A stretch of DNA of 64,000 nucleotides from an uncultured Erysipelotrichaceae bacterium (GCA_902761685.1 CACWLI010000002.1:1-64000); one strand, 5' to 3'. Positions 1 through 7,204 are shown, counted from the stretch's first letter. Numbers and translations are program-made. Notes: generated from the letters alone by a model not told the origin.

Positions 1-8
1 GTGATGAT

Positions 9-290
9 ATGTTAAATATTATTAAAGAAAAACTTGATTTAAGCCCTGATTTAAAGAAAAAGATTGATTGGGCTAAGAATTATACTTCTACTTCTATAAC
101 TCTTGAGAAAGGCCATTTAATTAGATTAGAGCCATCTAATCTTGCTTATGTAGATCCACATAAAGTTAAAATCAATAATTATACTTTCTTGTTCTTCAAT
201 GGTGTTAATGCTTTTTATGTTAATAATCTAAATGATAAACACAACTTATCAGAACTAGAAAAATACTTTAAACTAGCTAAATGCTCTTAA
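9..290 (+). CDS. Small protein of unknown function (93 aa)
   Basis: I do not recognise this family. The reading frame runs from an ATG preceded by GTGATGAT, which fits the GGTGA-type ribosome binding site used all through this window, although the frame stays open to the window edge and a start further upstream cannot be excluded. The protein is soluble, lysine- and asparagine-rich, with no membrane segment, signal peptide or cysteine motif. The second half alternates hydrophobic and aromatic residues (YTFLFFNG), suggesting beta strands. It is followed by a gap of about 80 bases carrying the promoter of the next gene, so it is probably not cotranscribed with it. Confidence 0.55.
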   Translation: MLNIIKEKLDLSPDLKKKIDWAKNYTSTSITLEKGHLIRLEPSNLAYVDPHKVKINNYTFLFFNGVNAFYVNNLNDKHNLSELEKYFKLAKCS

Positions 291-341
291 TACTATCCTC
301 TCAATAAGAAAACTAGAATTATGATAATTTTAGCCTTTTTA

Positions 342-350
342 TGGTATAAT
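342..350 (+). promoter_or_regulatory. Extended -10 promoter of the PIG-L/ATP-grasp pair
   Basis: TGG directly followed by TATAAT lies 22 bases before the ATG at 372. No convincing -35 element is seen, as expected for an extended -10 promoter. Confidence 0.55.
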
Positions 351-371
351 CATATGTGAGAGGCGATATAC

Positions 372-1055
372 ATGAAATATTTATTTATAGTTGCTCACCC
401 AGATGATGAAGTGTTGGGTGCTGGTGGAATGATTCATGATTTAATTAGGAAGAAAAACAAAATATTTATATGCTTTATGTGTTCAGATGCGGAAGCAAGA
501 ACTAATGTTTTGAATAAGAGTACTATAAGAGAACAAGCCATTAACAGTTTAAGTATTTTGGGAGTACCAAAAGAAAATCTTATGTTTGGGACATTTCCTA
601 ATATAAAACTAAATATTGTTGACCATCTTTCTTTAGTACAATTTATAGAAAGTGCATTAAGAACATTTAAACCAGATGTAGTCATAACTCATTATGATAA
701 TGATATAAATGTAGATCATAAGATTACTAGTGAATGTTGTGATGAAGCAATACGTTTATTCCAAAGAGGGGATAATGGTATTGATATTAAAAAATATATG
801 TATATGGAAGTATTATCATCTACAGATTGGATGATTAATCATGCATTTGCTCCTAATTATTTTTATGAAATTAATGAAATTGGGCTAGATATTAAGATTG
901 AAGCATTATCTAAATATGATGGTGCATTAAGAGAGTATCCACATCCAAGAAGCAAAGAATCAATAACATCACTTGCAACATATAGAGGAAGTCAAATGAA
1001 ATTAAACTATGCAGAATCATTTGTTATAGCTTTTGAGAGAGACAAAAATGAATAA
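372..1055 (+). CDS. PIG-L/LmbE family N-acetylglucosamine deacetylase
   Basis: Predicted zinc-dependent hydrolase of the PIG-L (LmbE) family, which removes acetyl groups from N-acetylglucosamine-type sugars on lipids, thiol precursors or antibiotics. The diagnostic AHPDDE motif is at residues 8-13 at the very N terminus, followed by the usual glycine-rich GAGG stretch, and a second conserved region (VVITHYDNDINVDH) supplies the distal metal-binding histidine. The length, 227 aa, is normal. There is no signal peptide, so it acts in the cytoplasm. The start is preceded by GAGAGGCGAT. Its 3' end overlaps the following ATP-grasp gene by 8 bases, implying a shared pathway. Substrate unknown. Confidence 0.85.
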   Translation: MKYLFIVAHPDDEVLGAGGMIHDLIRKKNKIFICFMCSDAEARTNVLNKSTIREQAINSLSILGVPKENLMFGTFPNIKLNIVDHLSLVQFIESALRTFKPDVVITHYDNDINVDHKITSECCDEAIRLFQRGDNGIDIKKYMYMEVLSSTDWMINHAFAPNYFYEINEIGLDIKIEALSKYDGALREYPHPRSKESITSLATYRGSQMKLNYAESFVIAFERDKNE

Positions 1056-2076
1056 TTTAAGAATATTAGTAACTGGAGCAGGTGCTATAGTAGCACCTAG
1101 TATAATAAAAAATTATAAAGTTGTCGACGAAAGAGATATCTATGTTGTTGGAGTAGATATAAAACCAATAGTGAGTAATAAGTATATAGATAAATACTAT
1201 CAATATAGAAAACCAACAGATAAAGATTATATTGAAACATTACTTAATATATGTATAAAAGAAAAAATAAATTTTGTTATTCCACTAGTAGATAGTGAAT
1301 TATTAATACTTTCTAAAAATAAAGAGTTATTTAAAAAAAATAATATAATTATATGTATAAATGAACCTGATAAAATTGAATTAGTACAAAATAAATATAA
1401 TTTATATAAATATCTTGAAGAAAAAAATGTAGGTGTACCTAGAAGCATTAAATTTAATAATATAGAAGAACTAATAGCAGCATCAAAACAAATAACTGGT
1501 ATAAAATGTTATAAACCTGTAATATCTAGCGGTTCTAGAGGATTCAAAATAATAAAAGATGATATTGACTATGATGAATATCTATTTGGTTCAAAAGCAG
1601 ATTCAAAATATATAAGCATGGATTATTTAATTAAATCAATGAAAAAATGTAAGAATATACCACAAATGATGTTAATGGAATATGTATCTGGAGACTTATA
1701 TAATGTTAATGTATTAGCAAATAATGGACAAACACTATATGCCGTTTCTGGTAAAGTATTAGACTTTGGTTTAGGTAATACTACTAAATGCAAAATAGAG
1801 AATAATATCGAGGTATTAGATTTCTGCAAGAAAATAACCAAGCTACTAAAATTAAATGGTAATATAGGTTTTGAAGTGGCATATACAAATGCTAATAAAT
1901 TAAAATTAATAGAAATAAACATTAGAGTTCAAGGACAAATATATTCTTCAACTCTTGCAGGAGTAAACTTTCCATATTTAGAACTAAAATATTATCTTGG
2001 AGAAAAACTACCAAAGTATGATATAAGGGAAATAACAATGATTAGATATTTTGAAGATATAGAATTAATTGATTAA
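1048..2076 (+). CDS. ATP-grasp carboxylate-amine ligase-like protein
   Basis: Likely ATP-grasp enzyme of the CarB-like group. An N-terminal Rossmann-like part (RILVTGAGAIVAPSIIK) is followed by the ATP-grasp fold, with a glycine/serine-rich loop (CYKPVISSGSRGFK) near residue 155 and the metal-binding LIEINIRVQGQ near residue 289. Family members join a carboxylate to an amine using ATP; the substrate cannot be read from sequence. I place the start at the ATG at 1048, because GAGAGAG lies 8 bases upstream; a TTG at 1033 is also in frame. The 8-base overlap with the upstream deacetylase suggests translational coupling in one small envelope-sugar or metabolite pathway. A terminator hairpin overlaps its stop. 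Confidence 0.75.
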   Translation: MNNLRILVTGAGAIVAPSIIKNYKVVDERDIYVVGVDIKPIVSNKYIDKYYQYRKPTDKDYIETLLNICIKEKINFVIPLVDSELLILSKNKELFKKNNIIICINEPDKIELVQNKYNLYKYLEEKNVGVPRSIKFNNIEELIAASKQITGIKCYKPVISSGSRGFKIIKDDIDYDEYLFGSKADSKYISMDYLIKSMKKCKNIPQMMLMEYVSGDLYNVNVLANNGQTLYAVSGKVLDFGLGNTTKCKIENNIEVLDFCKKITKLLKLNGNIGFEVAYTNANKLKLIEINIRVQGQIYSSTLAGVNFPYLELKYYLGEKLPKYDIREITMIRYFEDIELID

Positions 2077-2095
2077 GTTTACACTTAATCTTTTT
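2071..2095 (+). terminator. Intrinsic terminator of the PIG-L/ATP-grasp operon
   Basis: GATTAAG (2071-2077), a six-base loop and CTTAATC (2084-2090) followed by TTTTT. The 5' arm contains the stop codon. Confidence 0.7.
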
Positions 2096-2175
2096 ATGTA
2101 TAATAATTTAATATTGAAGTCATTTGCATCATCAGTGATTACTGATATAAGATCATTCAAATTATAATTCTTTGG

Positions 2176-2203
2176 TTGAAATTATCGATAAATCTGTTAT
2201 AAT
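2176..2203 (+). promoter_or_regulatory. Strong sigma-70 promoter of a candidate small RNA
   Basis: TTGAAA (2176-2181), a 16-base spacer and TATAAT (2198-2203), with TGT just before the -10 (extended -10). No reading frame with a start follows; the next feature is a terminator about 90 bases downstream. Confidence 0.7.
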
Positions 2204-2209
2204 GAATAT

Positions 2210-2312
2210 GTAATTAAGATTTATCTCAGTTACATTTGTAGTAAAAATATTTCTCAAACGAGATACACACTTGCTCCAATTTGTAAAAGTCTCACTATTT
2301 AGTGAGTTTTTT
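2210..2312 (+). ncRNA. Candidate small RNA of about 100 nt
   Basis: This stretch lies between a near-consensus promoter and a strong intrinsic terminator and contains no credible reading frame (the only early ATG is followed at once by TAA). Within it, ATCTC near 2221 could pair with GAGAT near 2260, and the terminator stem forms the 3' end. The sequence lacks the GGAAGCA-type loop of SRP RNA and the features of 6S RNA or RNase P, so I cannot name it. It is independent of its neighbours, because a terminator precedes it and the next genes are on the other strand. Expression and function are inferred only from the promoter-terminator pair. Confidence 0.45.
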
Positions 2313-2314
2313 AT
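2291..2314 (+). terminator. Terminator of the candidate small RNA
   Basis: CTCACTA, two-base loop region, TAGTGAG, then a run of six T. Confidence 0.7.
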
Positions 2315-2322
2315 TTGAAATA

Positions 2323-2352
2323 AAAACGATTACATTTAATAATCGTTTTTTG
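2323..2352. terminator. Bidirectional terminator
   Basis: Ten-base arms AAAACGATTA (2323-2332) and TAATCGTTTT (2340-2349) flanked by A-rich and T-rich runs, so it can work on both strands. It ends the minus-strand cluster that begins near 3817. Confidence 0.6.
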
Positions 2353-2358
2353 TTTGTT

Positions 2359-2505
2359 TTAATAATCAGCATTTTTATCTTCATATGGATAAGATGTTTC
2401 TTCACTTACATCTCCATGGTTATTTTTAAAATATTTATCGCATTTTTTACAATATAATGTCTTTGCATCTGGCATCATAAATATTAGTTTTTCACAGCAA
2501 ATATG
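2359..2505 (-). pseudogene. Zinc-ribbon protein remnant lacking an intact start
   Basis: The minus-strand frame encodes a small zinc ribbon: a Cys-Cys pair, about 17 residues, then CKKC, ending in a polar tail rich in E, D and Y. The only in-frame ATG codons (2478 and 2475) lie after the first cysteine pair, which would leave half of the metal site. The frame is closed by TGA immediately upstream of the HICC segment. An ATG at 2509 in the neighbouring frame would restore a full ribbon with a one-base change. I therefore call it a 5'-damaged gene, or a sequence error. It belongs to a patch of disrupted frames up to 3135. Confidence 0.5.
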
Positions 2506-2520
2506 TCATTTATAAAATTC

Positions 2521-2766
2521 TTAATTATTATTTGATCTTATACCTTTTTTATATTCATCTTTCCAATAATAAAAATCGTGTGAAGATTGACATAGAAGAT
2601 AATTACCATCATCACCAATAATTATTCCTCCAGGACCTCTCATATTTGATACCCAGATAAAATCAGCGTTTATTTCATCATCTCTTTCATTTTCTAAATT
2701 ATAATTATTTAGTCCAAGTCCATCATAAATTTGTTTTGCTATTTTCTTTTTATCTTCTAAATTCAT
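2521..2766 (-). CDS. Small acidic protein of unknown function (81 aa)
   Basis: Not recognised. The start is well supported by AAGGAGTGATA just before the ATG. The N-terminal half looks helical and charged (DKKKIAKQIYDGLGL); the C-terminal half is beta-like, with a glycine turn (MRGPGGIIIGDDGNYLL) and an aromatic tail (SHDFYYWKDEYKKG). There is no membrane segment. It follows two small minus-strand frames and precedes a damaged zinc-ribbon frame, probably in one transcript ending at the hairpin near 2340. The GGIIIGDDGNYLL stretch resembles small immunity- or SMI1-type folds only loosely, so I assign no function. Confidence 0.65.
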   Translation of the reverse strand: MNLEDKKKIAKQIYDGLGLNNYNLENERDDEINADFIWVSNMRGPGGIIIGDDGNYLLCQSSHDFYYWKDEYKKGIRSNNN

Positions 2767-2787
2767 ATTATCACTCCTTATAATAAT

Positions 2788-2943
2788 CTATTGTTTATTA
2801 TTCTGATTATTTATCATATTTTGAAATTCTTTTATAGTGTCCATATTATTTTGTTGAATGTTATTAATAATTTGATTGTTTTGTATATTACTAACTTTCT
2901 GATTTTGATTGTAAATATTGTTATAATGTATTTCCATCATCAT
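2788..2943 (-). CDS. Asn/Gln-rich small ORF (51 aa), maybe part of a disrupted gene
   Basis: This frame starts at one of three consecutive ATG codons (2943, 2940, 2937) with AAGAG just upstream, and it encodes a short protein extremely rich in asparagine and glutamine. It overlaps the 3' end of the preceding membrane-protein frame by about 23 bases in another frame. It may be a separate gene, but the composition looks like the continuation of the same extracytoplasmic tail, which would require a second frame change. No family is recognisable. Confidence 0.35.
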   Translation of the reverse strand: MMMEIHYNNIYNQNQKVSNIQNNQIINNIQQNNMDTIKEFQNMINNQNNKQ

Positions 2944-3135
2944 CTCTTGAGGTTCTTACATCAATACTTATTGATGTTGTTTGAGAATCTAATGAGTCTA
3001 GTTTATTCTTATTTGAAAAAAGAATTGCTAATAATATAACTAAAAATACTATTCCAGCTATAGAAATATTGAGAAAAATTTTCTTCCCTTTTTTATTATT
3101 TTTAGATTAATATCATACATTTTTCTATATCTCAT
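2921..3135 (-). pseudogene. Single-span membrane protein broken by a -1 frame change
   Basis: From the ATG at 3135 the frame gives 25 residues and stops. The -1 frame continues with a lysine-rich stretch, one clear transmembrane helix (IAGIVFLVILLAILF) and a polar tail to a stop at 2921. At the junction (3088-3094) the minus strand reads A AAA AAG in the phase required for -1 slippage, the same heptamer used by dnaX. The gene may be decayed, mis-sequenced in an A run, or made by programmed frameshifting; the sequence alone cannot decide. It follows the 226-aa gene by 1 base and is probably cotranscribed with it. Confidence 0.45.
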
Positions 3136-3136
3136 A

Positions 3137-3817
3137 TTATAAACTCATTGTATTATATTTATCTATAATTTCTTCTTGTGTTAATGCATGATCATAAGTT
3201 ATTTGCATTATTGAGCCATTTATTATTCTTGGATCATATAGTTTTGCAGCTTCTCTTGTATTTCTTTGTTCTTCAGTTAATTGCATATATTCAGGTTGTC
3301 CATCTATATGTTTAGCTACTACATAATCTCCACCATTGTGTGGTACTTTAGAATCTTCAGAATTAGCATACATAAATTGAGTTTCATCAATTGTTCCATC
3401 TTTTTGAAATGCCCAACTTGGAGTTACAGTTAATTTAGTTCCATCTGGTATAAAAACTGCAACTAAAAATTGTTGATCTGATGGATTCTTTGTTTCAACA
3501 ATTATTGGGGTTAATCCAATTTGTTCTATCTCCACATCATATGCAGATAAGTTTGAAACTTTAATTGGCCATCTTTCACCTGAAGTTCCTGTGACAACAT
3601 ATGGTCTAGTTGGACTTGTTATCCAACTATTTTGTTCTAAAATATTAAAGCCTCTTTTGACAGCAAATAGTTTTTTTTCACCATCAATTTCAAACTCTTG
3701 TGATTCAAATCCATCAATTAATGGTTGAGTTTCAGTTATTTGGTAACATGCTAACTCTATTTGTACTTGATATTTAGATTTTCTACACCATTCAAATCCA
3801 TTTGGTAATTCTTTCAT
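3137..3817 (-). CDS. Protein of unknown function, 226 aa
   Basis: I do not recognise a family. The protein is soluble, with no signal peptide, and starts after AAAGGAG. It has many prolines, tryptophans and short beta-like stretches (YVVTGTSGERWPI, LVAVFIPDGTKLTV) and a helical C terminus. Its composition, with less lysine and asparagine and more P, G, W and T, stands out against neighbouring proteins, which may mean recent acquisition or strong constraint. It heads a run of small minus-strand genes ending at 2340. A structural or tail-like protein of mobile origin is possible, but nothing in the sequence proves it. Confidence 0.6.
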   Translation of the reverse strand: MKELPNGFEWCRKSKYQVQIELACYQITETQPLIDGFESQEFEIDGEKKLFAVKRGFNILEQNSWITSPTRPYVVTGTSGERWPIKVSNLSAYDVEIEQIGLTPIIVETKNPSDQQFLVAVFIPDGTKLTVTPSWAFQKDGTIDETQFMYANSEDSKVPHNGGDYVVAKHIDGQPEYMQLTEEQRNTREAAKLYDPRIINGSIMQITYDHALTQEEIIDKYNTMSL

Positions 3818-3889
3818 ATAATCTCCTTTACTCTAAAACTATTATATCATTATTTTTTTCTAAAATATAAATAATGTGTTTTTATTTAC

Positions 3890-3915
3890 AAAAAAAGATA
3901 AATTAAATTTACCTT
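3890..3915 (-). terminator. Terminator of the HEIGH-motif gene
   Basis: On the minus strand AAGGTAAATT and a complementary arm ending in TTATCTT are followed by seven T. Confidence 0.5.
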
Positions 3916-5090
3916 TTATAGTTTTTTAACAGTTTATCAATATTATCTAATACATCATCATGATTTAGTCTTGCTATATCACACTTTACAGTAAGTTTTC
4001 TAAATTCATCAACATTTTTCTTTAAAATGAGTAATTCATTTTCATTTATATTATGTTTTAGTAAATACTTAATTTTATTTTCTAAACATTTAGAAAAGAA
4101 TAAATCTAGTTTCAAAGCATCGTAAAGAGAGTTATCTTTAACTTTTTCAAGGGAGTCTAAAATACATGTAATTACTGGTATTTTGGAAGGTTTATTATTT
4201 TTTAATACCATTGTTGCTATAGTTTTATATGAGTCAAAAAAATCATAAAATTTTATTGAGTCAATGTACATAGCATGAAATGTATTATTAAGCCCTAATA
4301 CTATTTTCATCTCTCTTGCATATGATGTTATTTTATAATTAATTGAATCAAAATTATATATATTTTTATAGCAATCATTTCCAAATACATATTTATTCTG
4401 TATTTCATTAATATTATTTATTCTTAATGCTTCATCTTCATTTAATATATCATCTAATAATTTAATATTTTCTTTTTTACTATAATATGTTCTCATTGCT
4501 TTGTAGTTATCATCTTTAACTAGTGGAATTAAACCATTTTGTATAAGAGTTAATTCATTATTGTCACTTGGTTTAATAAAAATATTTGGATAATGATCTA
4601 CTAGTGTATTTATTAATAAATTGTGTTTTGTATCATTATATCCAATTGTTCCACTATAATTTGTTTGTAGTGCATGTCCAATTTCATGAGATTGAATTTT
4701 TTTGTTTACTTTTAAAACTATATCGTCATTTAAATCTGTCATTCTGTTTTTTAGTTTACTAAATGTTATATCATTTAAACTTTTTTTAATTGATAATTTT
4801 AGTGTTTGCGTTTCATTATTGAACTCTTTATTATCACTATTATTTGAATTAAAAACATAGTTATATTCAAATGTTCTAATAGTATGAAGTAATCTATTTA
4901 GAAAGAAGTCACCAATTGAAGAACATTCTTTTAAATAAATGATTTCATTTTTAAAATCTGGAATAATACTATGATAGTATTTTGCTCTTGTTTCTAGATT
5001 GTCTTTTAATGTAGTAATAAATAAATCATCTAAATGATATATATCTTTTATTGTAGTTAAAGCAATATCTAATTTTTCTTCAAATTGCAT
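3909..5090 (-). CDS. Putative zinc metallopeptidase-like protein (HEIGH motif)
   Basis: Long helical protein carrying SHEIGHALQ at about residues 134-142 (H135, E136, H139), the HExxH signature of zinc metallopeptidases. A third zinc ligand is not obvious; EDEALRINN around residue 225 is one candidate. There is no signal peptide or membrane helix, so it would act inside the cell or leave by another route. The ATG at 5090 follows GGTGATAA. It is a single-gene unit with its own terminator. A second HEIGH protein lies at 8528, suggesting a lineage-specific set of such proteins. The peptidase activity and the substrate are inference from one motif. Confidence 0.55.
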   Translation of the reverse strand: MQFEEKLDIALTTIKDIYHLDDLFITTLKDNLETRAKYYHSIIPDFKNEIIYLKECSSIGDFFLNRLLHTIRTFEYNYVFNSNNSDNKEFNNETQTLKLSIKKSLNDITFSKLKNRMTDLNDDIVLKVNKKIQSHEIGHALQTNYSGTIGYNDTKHNLLINTLVDHYPNIFIKPSDNNELTLIQNGLIPLVKDDNYKAMRTYYSKKENIKLLDDILNEDEALRINNINEIQNKYVFGNDCYKNIYNFDSINYKITSYAREMKIVLGLNNTFHAMYIDSIKFYDFFDSYKTIATMVLKNNKPSKIPVITCILDSLEKVKDNSLYDALKLDLFFSKCLENKIKYLLKHNINENELLILKKNVDEFRKLTVKCDIARLNHDDVLDNIDKLLKNYKR

Positions 5091-5149
5091 TTTTATCACC
5101 TACTATTAAAATTATATCATTTATTTTTTTATTTTTTACATTTTTATAC

Positions 5150-5177
5150 AAAAAAAGATAATAATTATTATCTTTTA
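5150..5177 (-). terminator. Terminator of the folT-ecfA-ecfT operon
   Basis: Palindrome AAAGATAATAATTATTATCTTT overlapping the ecfT stop codon; on the minus strand it is followed by a T run. Confidence 0.6.
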
Positions 5178-5747
5178 TCTATATGCTTTTAATGCTAAAC
5201 TTTTTTCTAGTTCATCTAATCTATCTAATAAATTATTTATATAAGTTATTAAAAATATTTGTGGTTTTAATATTGCATTTTTTAAATTAAATTTAAATCC
5301 TTTTAAGATTAAAGATTTCTTTATAGTAGATGCTTCATCCATCAATATTGGTATAAATGTTAATGAAATAGATATTATAAATATTGGTTTATTTATATCA
5401 ATTTTAAATATTTTTAATGGATATAATATATAATAAAATGCTTTTTGTATTTTTGAATTATCAAATATATTACTTATTGTAAAAGAGAAATCAATTACTA
5501 AAAATAATCTTAAAGCTATTAGAATTGATTCTAATAAAGGTATATATATCAAATTTGTAATAAATATAAATAGAATAAATAATAAATTCTTTTTAAGTAT
5601 TTTTAAATGATTTAAAAAGTTAACTTTAATAATTATTGATATTAAAATATTAAATAATAATACTAGTAATAAAATATAATAGTTGTTGATATAAAATAGA
5701 ATTATACTATATATAAAGAAAAAAACTAATAGAAGACTATATTTCAT
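5175..5747 (-). CDS. ecfT: ECF transporter transmembrane component EcfT
   Basis: Energy-coupling-factor transporter T subunit, which links the ATPase to the substrate-binding S component in the membrane. The hydrophobic N-terminal part has several spans, followed by the conserved coupling region (IPILMDEASTIKKSLILKGF) and a second short coupling motif at the C terminus (SLALKAYR), the two helices that contact the ATPases. At 190 aa it is shorter than the usual 240-265, mainly at the N terminus. Its start overlaps the ecfA stop by 11 bases, so it is translationally coupled. It is the last gene of a minus-strand operon under a folate riboswitch. Confidence 0.8.
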   Translation of the reverse strand: MKYSLLLVFFFIYSIILFYINNYYILLLVLLFNILISIIIKVNFLNHLKILKKNLLFILFIFITNLIYIPLLESILIALRLFLVIDFSFTISNIFDNSKIQKAFYYILYPLKIFKIDINKPIFIISISLTFIPILMDEASTIKKSLILKGFKFNLKNAILKPQIFLITYINNLLDRLDELEKSLALKAYR

Positions 5748-6516
5748 TTAATATTCTTTCTTCTGAAATCATATTTTTATTCTTTATATTAAGTTTATTA
5801 CATATTTTAATTATAAATGGGATATCAAGTTTATGTTTTGTTAATATACTATTATCATTTAAAATATCATTTAAATCATATTTATAAGTTTTTTTGCTAT
5901 CTATTATAATTAAATCATCTGCATATATTATTTCATTAATATCATTTGTAATAAATATAATACCAATATCTTTTTTTAGCTTTTTAATTAACTTATAAAT
6001 GCTTTTTTTTCCATTTATATCTAGTTGTGAAGTTGATTCATCTAATATTAAATAGTCCGGATTTAATGCTAATTGAGATGCAATAGCAATTCTTTGTTTT
6101 TGTCCTCCTGATAATTTATATGGATTATCATTAATATAGTTTAACATATCAACTTTTTTTAGTGAGTCTTTTATAATATTTGACATGTCTTCTTTTTTGC
6201 AATTCATGTTTTCTAATGTAAAACTAATATCGTCAAAAACTTTTGTAAATAAAATTTGATTATTAGGGTTTTGTAAAACCATTCCTATTTTTTTCCTAAT
6301 ATCTGTTACATTTGTTTTTTTATTAAGTAATAAATCATCAATTAATATTGTTCCTTTGTTTGCTATTAAAAGTCCACTCATTAAATTAGATAATGTGGTT
6401 TTTCCGCTACCATTAATTCCAATTATCATTGTTATTTTATTTTTATCAATATTTAGATTTAAATTGTCAAGTATTAATTTATCATAAGAAAAAGAAACAT
6501 TTTCAAATTTAATCAT
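5737..6516 (-). CDS. ecfA: ECF transporter ATPase EcfA
   Basis: ABC-type ATPase of the energy-coupling-factor module. It has Walker A GINGSGKT at residues 33-40, a Q-loop (MVLQNPNNQ), the signature LSGGQKQR and Walker B LILDEST with catalytic Glu. Most ECF transporters use two different ATPases; here only one ATPase gene is present, so it may form a homodimer or pair with a distant EcfA. The C-terminal tail has the extra region typical of EcfA proteins. It overlaps folT by 8 bases and ecfT by 11, making a compact dedicated folate transporter operon rather than a shared module. Confidence 0.88.
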   Translation of the reverse strand: MIKFENVSFSYDKLILDNLNLNIDKNKITMIIGINGSGKTTLSNLMSGLLIANKGTILIDDLLLNKKTNVTDIRKKIGMVLQNPNNQILFTKVFDDISFTLENMNCKKEDMSNIIKDSLKKVDMLNYINDNPYKLSGGQKQRIAIASQLALNPDYLILDESTSQLDINGKKSIYKLIKKLKKDIGIIFITNDINEIIYADDLIIIDSKKTYKYDLNDILNDNSILTKHKLDIPFIIKICNKLNIKNKNMISEERILNEI

Positions 6517-7030
6517 TTACTAATTTAATAATTCTTTCATTTAATATCTTACATATTGATAAAATGGTAACGATTTTAATTGGCGCCATAATTAGTTGTT
6601 TTGCAATTCTTACTGGTATAACTATTTTACTTGCATTTTTAGTAATCATAAGTATCCATACTGTGTTTAATATTCCATTATAAATTCCAGTAACAATTAT
6701 TGTACTAATAATTAATCTTATTATAAATTTTTTGTCTAATTTAAATTGTTTTCTATATAAGATTAAACCATATGTTAATCCGGTTAAAAATGCTGTAATT
6801 GTAAATCCAAAAAAGAAGCTACCGGTTGGAAATAATAGAGCACCTATTACATCGCTTAATGTAGCAATGAATGTGCTATATTTTGGGCCTAGTATAATGG
6901 CACTTAACATTATTGGAACAAAGGAGAACCCAATTGTGATGATTGGTGTTCTAATTGATAATATTCTTCCTAGAACAATTGTAGATGCTAGTAAAAGAGA
7001 GCATAATAATATTCTTTTTGACTTATTCAT
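6509..7030 (-). CDS. folT: Folate ECF transporter S component FolT
   Basis: Substrate-binding membrane subunit for folate uptake. The 173-aa protein has about five to six transmembrane helices and the FolT pattern: RTPIITIGFSFVPIMLS in the N-terminal third, then GPKYS, SDVIGALLFPTGSFFFGFTIT and AFLTGLTYGLILYR. The ATG follows AGAAAGGA, which is itself the 3' arm of a terminator-like hairpin. Identity is reinforced by a tetrahydrofolate riboswitch in the leader, known in Firmicutes upstream of folT. It heads the operon folT-ecfA-ecfT, so ligand binding should shut off uptake when reduced folate is plentiful. Confidence 0.88.
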   Translation of the reverse strand: MNKSKRILLCSLLLASTIVLGRILSIRTPIITIGFSFVPIMLSAIILGPKYSTFIATLSDVIGALLFPTGSFFFGFTITAFLTGLTYGLILYRKQFKLDKKFIIRLIISTIIVTGIYNGILNTVWILMITKNASKIVIPVRIAKQLIMAPIKIVTILSICKILNERIIKLVND

Positions 7031-7070
7031 AAAAAAAATCCTTTCTTTTTCCGCATGAAAAAGCAGGATT
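7031..7070 (-). terminator. Riboswitch-controlled terminator/RBS hairpin of folT
   Basis: On the minus strand AATCC (7070-7066) pairs with GGATT (7041-7037), and inner TTTTTC pairs with GAAAAA, followed by eight T directly before the folT ATG. The 3' arm contains the AAAGGA ribosome binding site. The loop GCGGAA (7054-7049) is exactly complementary to TTCCGC (7096-7091) at the 3' edge of the THF aptamer, giving an alternative pairing. Confidence 0.7.
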
Positions 7071-7088
7071 ATTTACTGCAAATTCATA

Positions 7089-7178
7089 TAGCGGAATGCA
7101 AAAATAAATAAGCGATAAATCTTGCCTTATAAACAACTTCCCGTTTTATAAGTCTTAACTATTTATTTTTTACTCTAA
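7089..7178 (-). promoter_or_regulatory. Tetrahydrofolate (THF) riboswitch
   Basis: Read on the minus strand, the region has the parts of the THF-I aptamer in order: GAGTA, a long A/U stem (AAAAATAAAT with ATTTATTTTT), GTTAAG, a second stem (TTATAAA with TTTATAA) capped by an ACGGGAAGTTG loop, a GGCAAG joining segment, and the 3' GCATTCCGC. These correspond to GUUAAG, GGGAUGUCG and GCAUCCGC of the crystallised class. It sits directly before folT, the classic context. Stems here are almost pure A-U, which is notable. Confidence 0.85.
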
Positions 7179-7204
7179 TATTTTGTGATAAAAAAGAAGG
7201 AATT

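Noticed and set aside
434..685. Minus-strand frame inside the PIG-L gene
   Set aside because: Complement of a clear coding sequence with family motifs; no binding site. The same applies to other antisense frames over murD-, addA- and clpB-like genes.
2791..3039. Plus-strand 82-codon frame with hydrophobic content
   Set aside because: It is the complement of the minus-strand membrane-protein frames; it has no ribosome binding site and lies in a minus-strand transcript.
6732..7058. Plus-strand 108-codon frame across folT
   Set aside because: Antisense to folT and its attenuator; no start site and no coding pattern.
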